Shown here: positions 47,392 to 55,983 of the stretch, piece after piece
Layout of the letters: every line of letters begins with the position of its first letter
Position numbering within the stretch: the stretch's first letter is position 1
From: Myxococcales bacterium
GTDB taxonomy: Bacteria > Myxococcota > Myxococcia > Myxococcales > Myxococcaceae
Reading direction: 5' to 3'
Length of the DNA stretch: 64,000 nucleotides
Assembly: GCA_020846875.1 (NCBI GenBank)
Contig: JADLDB010000065.1
Coordinates: 1-64,000 of the forward strand
Program-made: the position numbers and the translations under genes
Notes under the pieces: model-generated
Told to the model about the DNA's origin: nothing
The model's input: only the letters and a program-made list of their open reading frames with translations
Databases searched by the model: none

Positions 47392-48837
47392 GTGCGTCTC
47401 GTCACGACCCTGGCGGTGATGTCGGTGGTCGTCTGGCTCACCCAATCATTCTCGGCGCTGACGGCCCCGCCCACCGGAGGCCACGCGTGGCGGGAGACGG
47501 ACGGCCTCATCGTCGCGCGGAACTACTGCGAAGAAGGCGCGCCCTTCACGCGGCCGCGGGTGAGCAACCGGGCGGACTCGGACGGGGTGACGGGGCTGGA
47601 GTTCCCCGTCCTCAACTGGATCTCCGGCGCGGTGGGGTGCCGCACGGGGGACTTCGCGACGCCGTGGCGAGTCCTCTCGCTGCTCTTCACGCTCTCGGGC
47701 GCGGCGGCGGTGTTCCTGTTCGCGAGGAGGCGGTGGGGGCAACTGGCGGCGGCGATGTGCCTGCTGGTCTTCGCCACGTCGCCGCTGGTGCCGTACTTCG
47801 GGCGGAGCACGCAGCCGGACGCGGTGGCGATGGGGCTGGCGGGGCTGGCGTTGCTTATCCCCTCGTCCCCATCGGGGGAGCGGCGAAGGGTCACAGCTGT
47901 CCTCGCGCCGCTGCTGGTCTCTTGTGCTGCGCTGATCAAGCTCCCGGCGATCGTCTACCTGTTGCCCGTCTTCGTCCTCGGGTGGAGCGCCGCCCGGAGC
48001 CGCGCGCTCTTGCTCCTCACCACCGCGCTGTCCCTGTTGCCGCCGTTCCTCTGGTACCGGTACGCGCGGGCCCTGGAACTCACGAACGGGCTGACGAACT
48101 TCGGGGTGACGCGCTCCCCGTCGCAGCTCCTGCGCGAGTGGTTGATGCCGGAGTTCTGGAGGCTGGACTTCACGCAGCACCCCTTCGACGTGTGGGTGTT
48201 CCCGCTGGTGACGGTGGTGGTGCTGCTGGTGGCCGTCGCGCGGGTGCGCGCGCGCTCGATCTCCCGGCTGATGGTGCTCTTTGGGGCGACGGCGCTGGCG
48301 TACCTCTTCCTCTGTGGGTACTCCGGAGCGCACCACGACTACTACGGGCTGATCCTCGCGCCGCTGTTCGCGCTGGGCGGCGGTCGGGCGCTGGCGGTCG
48401 CGGTGGAGTGGCTCGGGAATCACCGAGGGAAGCTGGTGCCCGCGGCGGTGGTGACGTTCGCGCTGGCGGCGATGGGGTACCAGGTCTTCCGAGGGTGGCA
48501 CTGGTGGCCGCGGCACCGGGCCCAGTGGGCGGCGTTACAGGCCTTCAGCGAGAAGACGCTGGGGCCACCGGGGCCGAACCGGGTGATGGTCTTCTCCGGC
48601 GGCTCGCCGCAGCTCTTCTGGTTTTCGCACCAGCACGGCGGCTTCGGGTTGCTCGAGGCGCCGGCAGTCCCCGCCGGCCGCTATGGCCTCGTCGATCGAC
48701 TCCGCCTCAAGGCGGACGCGGCACGCATCGAGGCGGCGCTGAAAGCCTCCGGCTGCCAGCCGCTCTTCGAGAACGACGTCGTCTTCGTCTGCGGAATGGG
48801 CCCACCAGGATTCGAACCTGGAACCAAGCGGTTATGA
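47392..48837 (+). CDS. polytopic membrane glycosyltransferase, PMT/GT39-like
   Basis: 481 aa from GTG 47392, about ten membrane helices. The first outer loop holds GHAWRETDGLIVARNYCEEG then GLEFPVLNWISG, the motif of dolichyl-phosphate-mannose/ArnT-type glycosyltransferases, where the acidic residue of the RETD is catalytic. Such enzymes move sugars from lipid-phosphate donors to proteins or lipids on the outer face of the inner membrane. The start is uncertain since the frame is open to 47041. The 3' end is unusual: the last 13 codons (MGPPGFEPGTKRL) and the stop are antisense to the tRNA gene at 48797-48868, so the coding region borrows its end from tRNA sequence. Confidence 0.8.
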   Translation: MRLVTTLAVMSVVVWLTQSFSALTAPPTGGHAWRETDGLIVARNYCEEGAPFTRPRVSNRADSDGVTGLEFPVLNWISGAVGCRTGDFATPWRVLSLLFTLSGAAAVFLFARRRWGQLAAAMCLLVFATSPLVPYFGRSTQPDAVAMGLAGLALLIPSSPSGERRRVTAVLAPLLVSCAALIKLPAIVYLLPVFVLGWSAARSRALLLLTTALSLLPPFLWYRYARALELTNGLTNFGVTRSPSQLLREWLMPEFWRLDFTQHPFDVWVFPLVTVVVLLVAVARVRARSISRLMVLFGATALAYLFLCGYSGAHHDYYGLILAPLFALGGGRALAVAVEWLGNHRGKLVPAAVVTFALAAMGYQVFRGWHWWPRHRAQWAALQAFSEKTLGPPGPNRVMVFSGGSPQLFWFSHQHGGFGLLEAPAVPAGRYGLVDRLRLKADAARIEAALKASGCQPLFENDVVFVCGMGPPGFEPGTKRL

Positions 48838-48868
48838 GCCGCCAGCTCTACCGTTGAGCTATGAGCCC
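48797..48868 (-). tRNA. tRNA with CAT anticodon (elongator Met or Ile2)
   Basis: On the minus strand, a 72-nt cloverleaf with acceptor GGGCTCA/TGGGCCC, anticodon loop CTCATAA and T arm CCAGGTTCGAATCCTGG. It lacks the three G-C pairs of initiator tRNA in the anticodon stem, so it reads as elongator Met, or as Ile2 if the anticodon C is modified to lysidine; sequence alone does not settle this. No CCA is encoded. The 3' end overlaps the coding region of the glycosyltransferase gene on the opposite strand by 41 bases. Confidence 0.93.
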
Positions 48869-48915
48869 GAATTCGCCCCTGAAGGTTGTAGCAGGAAGGC
48901 AGCGATCCTGACGTC

Positions 48916-49537
48916 GTGTCCGTGAAAGCTCGCAAGAAGCGCTCCACCTACCACCACGGCGACCTGCGCAACGCGCTCGTCCGCGCCGCGCTCGACTCCA
49001 TCTCCACCGGCAGCCCCGAGCAGATCACCCTGCGCGAAGTCTCCCGCCGCGTAGGCGTCAACCACCGCGCCGTCTACCGCCACTTCGAGGATCTCACCGC
49101 GCTCCTCGCCGCCGTCGCCGAGGAGGGCTACCGCATGCTGCTGGCCACCCTCGAGGAGACGCTCGCGCCCCATGAAGCGCGCCACCCCCGACAAGCGGCT
49201 CGAGGCGCTGGCCGTCGCCTACCTCTGCTTCGCCGTCGATCACCCCGCGCACTACCGCATCATGTTCGGCCGCCGCCTCAACGAGGACGGCCGCTTCGAC
49301 GTGCTGGAGGAGCTCGTCGAGCGCGCCTACGGCCTCCTCGCCGGGGAGCTCCGCTCCGGCCAGGCCGCCGGCCGCTTCGCCGACTTCCCTGCCCGCGAGG
49401 CCGTCTTCGCCTTCTGGTCGCTGACCCACGGCTTCGCCAGCCTCGCCCTCGTCCGCCGCATCCAGGTGAGGCGCGCCCTCCTCGAGGACTACACCCGCCA
49501 GCTCCTCGCCCCGCTTCTCGCGGGGTTGCGCAAGTAG
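48916..49537 (+). pseudogene. tetR-family regulator with a one-base frameshift
   Basis: Two frames give one TetR protein. The first (from GTG 48916) has the N-terminal DNA-binding domain: HHGDLRNALVRAALDSIS, ITLREVSRRVGVNHRAVYRHF, then LLATLEETLAP. At the CCCC run 49168-49171 the sense continues in the next frame from ATG 49172: MKRATPDKRLEALAVAYLCF to LLAGLRK. One C fewer in this run would restore a single protein of about 206 aa. The first frame runs on without stop to 49902, so the normal product would be lost. This may be a real recent mutation, a homopolymer sequencing error, or a phase-variable tract. The C-terminal part, with the HYRIMFG motif, belongs to the WHG-type ligand-binding domain. 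Probable target: a nearby gene or itself. Confidence 0.85.
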
Positions 49538-49662
49538 TCCCTGCCCGGCGCACTTCGTCCCGAGGTGTGCGAGTCCCACGGCGCTGGGTGAGATTGGAGG
49601 CGCCGCGGTGGCGCAGCGGGACGGCCGCTACGGGGCCCGCTCGAAGGAGCCCGAGCTGCGGC

Positions 49663-49842
49663 TCATCGCGAGCGCCCGCTCTTCGCGTCCACCCGCCGCT
49701 CGGTGACGGTGATGCCCTCCGGCAGCCTCGGAGCAGGAAGGGGAAGCCAGCGCATCAGCCGCACGAGCCACGCTCTGCCCACGCCTCGCGGAAGCCAGCG
49801 CGCCGCCCGGCGGAGATCCGGATGAAAGGGGCTCGGATCCAC
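49663..49842 (-). pseudogene. truncated alpha/beta-hydrolase (esterase) 5' remnant
   Basis: 59 codons from GTG 49842 to TGA 49663. The start is convincing, with GGGAGG eight bases upstream and placement 16 bases after the stop of the alkyltransferase-like gene. The product, VDPSPFHPDLRRAARWLPRG and following to RLPEGITVTERRVDAKSGRSR, matches the N-terminal cap of alpha/beta-hydrolase esterases, which normally continue another 250 or more residues. No continuation with the GxSxG motif is found in the next 120 bases. The downstream part was probably lost by deletion, ending near the frameshifted tetR gene. Recognition is by eye and tentative. Confidence 0.5.
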
Positions 49843-49858
49843 AGGTGCGCCCTCCCGG

Positions 49859-50143
49859 CTACGGGGCGCCGCGTCGCTGGATGCGCCGGCCCACCAGGCT
49901 GACGCCCTCGCGCCGCAGCTTCGGCGCCTGCCGAAGCAACATCTCCTTCGCCACCGTGCCGTCGCTCCGCACCACCCGCCACCACGGCACGTCGTCCAGC
50001 TCCCGCAGCGCCCGCACCACCGCCCGCGACGAGCCGGGCTTGCCCGCCATCAGCGCCACCTGCGCGTAGCTGGCCGTCCCGCCTCGGGGGATCGCCTTCA
50101 CCGCCGCCGCCACGCGCTGCTGCCACTCGCTCCGCCTGGCCAT
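49859..50143 (-). CDS. alkyltransferase-like (ATL) DNA-binding protein
   Basis: 94 aa, the size of the C-terminal DNA-binding domain of O6-alkylguanine-DNA alkyltransferases. The helix GTASYAQVALMAGKPGSSRAV is followed by PWWRVVRSDG. Active alkyltransferases have PCHRV here, with Cys as alkyl acceptor; the Trp means this protein cannot transfer the alkyl group. ATL proteins bind O6-alkylguanine and hand the lesion to nucleotide excision repair. The start at ATG 50143 fits the family length. It is divergent from the lipoprotein gene at 50232 and is followed by the hydrolase remnant. Confidence 0.88.
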   Translation of the reverse strand: MARRSEWQQRVAAAVKAIPRGGTASYAQVALMAGKPGSSRAVVRALRELDDVPWWRVVRSDGTVAKEMLLRQAPKLRREGVSLVGRRIQRRGAP

Positions 50144-50231
50144 GAGGAATCCGTGAAGAAACCGTGGGACCGCCGTGCTTCGCGCCGGCACCCGACATCG
50201 CATCCTCCTCCTCGTCCCACAAGGAGGGTCC

Positions 50232-51017
50232 ATGGTCCGAAACCTGATGCCGCTCGCTGCCGTCCTCTTCCTCGTCTCTGGCTGCGCCGCCCGACGCGCC
50301 GAGATGCCCAGCCTGGCGCCGCTCGTCCTCGAGGCCGCGCCCGCCGCGCCCATCCTCGAAGACAACCACTTCGCCCGCGATCGCATGTCCGTTGGGGAAG
50401 CCGAGCTCAAGCAGATCCTCGCCGCCCCCGTCTTCCTCGAAGAGAACGCGCGGATCGGCGTGCTGCCGGTCGCGTCCGGGTACGACCCGGAGGAAGGCGT
50501 CCCCCTCGGGGCCGTGCCCGCCACCCTGGTGGAGGCCTTCGAGGCGTCTGGCCTCGTCGATCTCTCCACCGAGGTGTCCACCGAGTGGCCCACCGCGTCC
50601 GGGCTGCCTGGCCTGCGGGAGCTGGCAGCGCGCTACCGCACCGAGTACCTGCTCTTGTACCGGCACCGCTTCAACGACGTGACGCACGCCAACGGCTGGG
50701 CCTGGGGCTTCCTCACCCTGGTGGGCGCGCTCTTCCTGCCCGGCACCAGCTACGAGTCCGCCGGCGTGCTGGAGGCCACGCTCTTCGACGTGAAGACCGG
50801 CACCATCCTCTTCACCGTCCACGAGCGCGTGCGGGGAGCGGACAAGGCCGCCCCGCCCAACGTGAAGGAGAACCTCGAGGCTCTGCACCGGAAGTTGATC
50901 GGCGAGGCCAGCAGGAAGCTCGCGGAGCAGGTGATCGCCCGGTGCCACCGGCTGGTGGCCACGCGCCCGGGGAAGACCGAGCAGAGCGCGAGCGTCGTCG
51001 TCGCGCCGATGCCCTGA
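50232..51017 (+). CDS. lipoprotein of unknown function
   Basis: 261 aa. Signal peptide with lipobox LVSGC (Cys17). The mature part has an alpha/beta pattern: RIGVLPVASGYD, VPATLVEAFEASGLVDL, LAARYRTEYLLLYRHRF and VLEATLFDVKTGTILFTVHER. This resembles periplasmic domains in lipoproteins such as the GNA1162/DUF799-type, which sit on the inner face of the outer membrane. The ATG 50232 start has GGAGGG five bases upstream. It is convergent with rpoD (17 bases between stops). Confidence 0.75.
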   Translation: MVRNLMPLAAVLFLVSGCAARRAEMPSLAPLVLEAAPAAPILEDNHFARDRMSVGEAELKQILAAPVFLEENARIGVLPVASGYDPEEGVPLGAVPATLVEAFEASGLVDLSTEVSTEWPTASGLPGLRELAARYRTEYLLLYRHRFNDVTHANGWAWGFLTLVGALFLPGTSYESAGVLEATLFDVKTGTILFTVHERVRGADKAAPPNVKENLEALHRKLIGEASRKLAEQVIARCHRLVATRPGKTEQSASVVVAPMP

Positions 51018-51034
51018 GGGGAGACGTCAGTTGG

Positions 51035-53251
<2,217 letters not shown>

Positions 53252-53300
53252 GTTCAGTTCTCTCCCAGCAGCAGGGGGGCCGGCACGAATCGAGCGGCCG

Positions 53301-53330
53301 CTGTTACTCCAGATGACGGCCGTCTTTCAA
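53301..53330 (-). promoter_or_regulatory. candidate internal promoter upstream of rpoD
   Basis: On the minus strand TTGAAA (53330-53325), an 18-base spacer and TAACAG (53306-53301), in the 94-base gap between dnaG and rpoD. The -10 box is poor (three of six). Separate promoters for the sigma gene within this operon are known in other bacteria. Confidence 0.3.
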
Positions 53331-53345
53331 ATAACCAGTGAGACT

Positions 53346-55100
53346 TCATTTCTGTGACAGCAGCCGCCGCTTCAAGTCGAGCAGCTGCCCTCGCTCTTCG
53401 AGGAGGTCCCGGGCGTCCTGGGTCAGCTCGCTGGAGGCCCCGGGGACCTTCGCCGTCTCACGAGCGATGCGCTGCAGGCGGTCTTCGATCGACCGCAGTT
53501 TCAGCCTCCGACACACCGTCCCGAAGGCCTGTTCCAGTGCCTGAGGATCCGCGGGCAGGAAATCCGAGGCCTTCTGCAGGGCGGTCTTCAGCCCCTCGGA
53601 GGCGTCGAACAGCGCGTCCTCCACCCCCTTTCCATGCTGAATGCTCGACATAAACGCCCGTAAACCCATGTGTTTCAGCTCATCCACCACGCGGTGCTCG
53701 TCCCTGGTCAACAGTCCCCTATCGCGGAGGACGGCGGCCGCCCAGGTCGCCTCCAACTGATCGGGCGGGCTCTCCGAGGCAGCCTGGGGTTTGGGGGCGG
53801 CTTTGACGGGCGCGGCGGCCTTCGAGCGCAGGGCGGCTTCGAGCTCCTGGGCGGGCAGCCCGAAGTGGCGGGCCATGGCGCCGAAGAAGGCGGAGCGGGT
53901 GAGGCCCACGGGGATCTGCGCGGTGATGGGCTTGAGGCGCTCGAGGGCCGCCATCTTGTCCTCGAAGGTGGCGGCTGGGCCGTCGGGCAGGAGCGTCTTG
54001 AAGAGGTGCTGGGTGAGGGGCGGGGCGTCCTTGACCAGGGACTGCACCACCTCGGCGCCGGCCTTGCGGGCGAAGGTGTCGGGATCCTCCCCCTCGGGCA
54101 GGACGGCCACCCGGCAGTTGGCGCCGGCGTTGAGCAGGGCCCCGGCCAGGCGCTCCACGGCCTTGCGCCCCGCCTCGTCGCCGTCGAGCAGCAGCACCAA
54201 TTCCTTCGCCTCCAGCCGGTGGAGCAGCTGCAGGTGCCCGGGCGTCAGCGCCGTCGAGCACAGCGCCAGCGCGTTCCTCACCCCCGCCTGGTGCAGCCCG
54301 ATGGCGTCGAAGTAGCCCTCCGCCAGCACCGCGGACTTCTTCTTGCGGATCTCGTCGCGCGCCTGGTCCGTCGCGTAGAGGACGGAGGACTTGTCGTAGA
54401 GCCGGCTCTCTTTCGAGTTGAGGTACTTGGGCCCGTCGTCTCCCTCGAGCAGCCGGCCGCCGAAGGCGATGGTGCGGCCTTCCGGGCTGCGGATGGGGAT
54501 CATCACCCGCCCGCGGAACATGTCGTAGTAGCCGTCGCCGCGCTGCCGGGGCGCGACCAGCCCCGCCTTCTCCCCGAAGGCCAACAGCCCGTGCTCGCGC
54601 AGCTTGTCGGCCAGGCCCGTCCACTCCAGCGGCGCCCAGCCCAGGCCGAAGGCGCGCATCAGCTCCTCGGTGAGGCCGCGGCTGCGCAGGTACTCGCGGG
54701 CGTGCTGACCCACGGAAGGTTCCCACAGCCGCTCCTGGAAGTGGCGGGCGGCGAAGTCGGTGGCCTCCTTGATCTGCTGCTTCTCGCGCTGGCCGGGATC
54801 GACCGCCGCCTCCAGATCGATGCCCAACTCCTTGGCCAGATCCTGCACCGTGTCCACGAAGGTCTTCCCCAACAGCCGCTGCACGAAGCTGATCGCGTCC
54901 CCGCCGGCCTGGCAGCCGAAGCACTTGAAGCGCTTCTCGTCGGCCCAGACGTAGAAGCTGGGCGACTTCTCCCCGTGGAAGGGGCACAGGCCCTTGTAGC
55001 TGCGGCCCGACTTCTTGAGCTCCACCCCGTGGCGCTGCACCAGCGCGATCATGTCGACGCGCTCGCGCACCTCCTGGATCTTCGCCTCGGGGATCAGCAT
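53346..55100 (-). CDS. dnaG: DNA primase
   Basis: 584 aa. N-terminal CHC2 zinc domain with Cys39, His42, Cys60 and Cys63 (CPFHGEKSPS, then RFKCFGC). The catalytic core has MIPIRSPEGRTIAFGGRLL and a TOPRIM domain (AVLAEGYFDAIGLHQAG, ELVLLLDGDEAGRKA) with Asp and Glu for metal binding. The C-terminal helicase-binding domain (about 440-584) is present. It makes RNA primers for Okazaki fragments with DnaB. The gene is 19 bases from yqeY and 94 bases before rpoD. Confidence 0.97.
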   Translation of the reverse strand: MLIPEAKIQEVRERVDMIALVQRHGVELKKSGRSYKGLCPFHGEKSPSFYVWADEKRFKCFGCQAGGDAISFVQRLLGKTFVDTVQDLAKELGIDLEAAVDPGQREKQQIKEATDFAARHFQERLWEPSVGQHAREYLRSRGLTEELMRAFGLGWAPLEWTGLADKLREHGLLAFGEKAGLVAPRQRGDGYYDMFRGRVMIPIRSPEGRTIAFGGRLLEGDDGPKYLNSKESRLYDKSSVLYATDQARDEIRKKKSAVLAEGYFDAIGLHQAGVRNALALCSTALTPGHLQLLHRLEAKELVLLLDGDEAGRKAVERLAGALLNAGANCRVAVLPEGEDPDTFARKAGAEVVQSLVKDAPPLTQHLFKTLLPDGPAATFEDKMAALERLKPITAQIPVGLTRSAFFGAMARHFGLPAQELEAALRSKAAAPVKAAPKPQAASESPPDQLEATWAAAVLRDRGLLTRDEHRVVDELKHMGLRAFMSSIQHGKGVEDALFDASEGLKTALQKASDFLPADPQALEQAFGTVCRRLKLRSIEDRLQRIARETAKVPGASSELTQDARDLLEERGQLLDLKRRLLSQK

Positions 55101-55119
55101 GCGTGCGGCCTGCTCCCGC

Positions 55120-55578
55120 TTAACCGAGCTTGCCGAGCTGAGCCTTCACCTCGTCGCTGATCGCCTTGCCTTCGGCCTGTCCCTTCAGCCGGGGGGTGAT
55201 GATCTTCATCACGCTACCCAGGTCCTTGATCGACTTCGCGCCGGCCTCGGTGACGGCCTTCGCCACCTCGCTGGACAGCTCGGCGGGGGTGAGCTGCCTG
55301 GGCAGGTAGCCCTGGAGGATCGCGATCTCCTTCGCCTCCTTGTCGGCCAGCTCGGTGCGGCCCGCCCTGGTGAACTCCTCGATCGAGTCGCGGCGCTGCT
55401 TCACCATGCCGGTCAACACGCCGATGATCGCGGCCTCGTCCAGCACCTTCGCCTCGCCCTCGACCTCCTTGTACTTGATGGCGCTCTTCACCGCGCGAAT
55501 GGTGTCCAGCTTGAGCTGATCCTTCGCCCGCATCGCGTCCTTGAGATCCGCGTCGAGGCGCTCACGAATGGTGGCCAT
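55120..55578 (-). CDS. yqeY: GatB/YqeY domain protein
   Basis: 152 aa, the size of stand-alone YqeY proteins. Features: IRERLDADLKDAMRAKDQLKLDTIRAVKSAIKYKE, IGVLTGMVKQRRDSIEEF, LADKEAKEIAILQGYLP, and a C-terminal QLTPAELSSEVAKAVTE helix. It resembles the tail domain of GatB of the tRNA-dependent amidotransferase. Its function in this setting is unknown. It lies between rpsU and dnaG, a conserved arrangement in many bacteria. Confidence 0.95.
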   Translation of the reverse strand: MATIRERLDADLKDAMRAKDQLKLDTIRAVKSAIKYKEVEGEAKVLDEAAIIGVLTGMVKQRRDSIEEFTRAGRTELADKEAKEIAILQGYLPRQLTPAELSSEVAKAVTEAGAKSIKDLGSVMKIITPRLKGQAEGKAISDEVKAQLGKLG

Positions 55579-55664
55579 GGGCTGACTCCTCCTCCAGAAA
55601 ACGAAACCGGAGGTCCGCGCAAGAGTCGCCGACCTCCGGAAAAACCTGACGCGGGGCGCCAGCC

Positions 55665-55856
55665 TTAGAACTTGCGGGTCTTCTTCACCGCGCGCTTCTT
55701 CGCCGCGATCGCCTTCTTCTTCTTCCGAACGGAAGGCTTCTCGTAGTGCTCGCGCTTGCGGATCTCAGAGAGGATGCCGGCCTTCTCGGTGGCCTTCTTG
55801 AACCGCTTCAGGGCCGCTTCGATCGACTCGCCGTCCTTCACTCGTACCGTCGTCAT
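55665..55856 (-). CDS. rpsU: 30S ribosomal protein S21
   Basis: 63 aa. [20 protein letters not shown] is the S21 signature, followed by a basic C-terminal helix ([20 protein letters not shown]) that reaches towards the 16S 3' end. S21 helps to base-pair the anti-Shine-Dalgarno end with mRNA. ATG 55856 is decided by an extended Shine-Dalgarno sequence (see separate entry). First gene of the rpsU-yqeY-dnaG-rpoD operon on the minus strand. Confidence 0.96.
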   Translation of the reverse strand: MTTVRVKDGESIEAALKRFKKATEKAGILSEIRKREHYEKPSVRKKKKAIAAKKRAVKKTRKF

Positions 55857-55864
55857 GTGCGCTG

Positions 55865-55874
55865 TCACCTCCTT
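55865..55874 (-). promoter_or_regulatory. extended Shine-Dalgarno sequence of rpsU
   Basis: AAGGAGGTGA, eight bases before ATG 55856, is a perfect 10-base complement to the 16S 3' end seen at the start of this window. Such long pairing is rare here and decides the start. It fits high-level expression and possible autocontrol of S21. Confidence 0.85.
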
Positions 55875-55983
55875 CCGGGAAACGTGGGGTGGGCGCTTGG
55901 CACACTCGGTGGCCCGGCGCAACGCCGTCAAACCAGGCCCCTTCTTTCCCTCGGCGCCTCATGGGTGCCATCCTTGGCAGACC

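Noticed and set aside
48797-48868. Initiator tRNA-Met
   Set aside because: The anticodon stem lacks the three consecutive G-C pairs of initiator tRNA. An elongator Met or Ile2 tRNA fits better.
49755-50948. Minus-strand frame of about 400 codons across the ATL gene and the lipoprotein gene
   Set aside because: It is a shadow frame of the divergent genes; its product is mostly Arg, Gly and Ala without domains.
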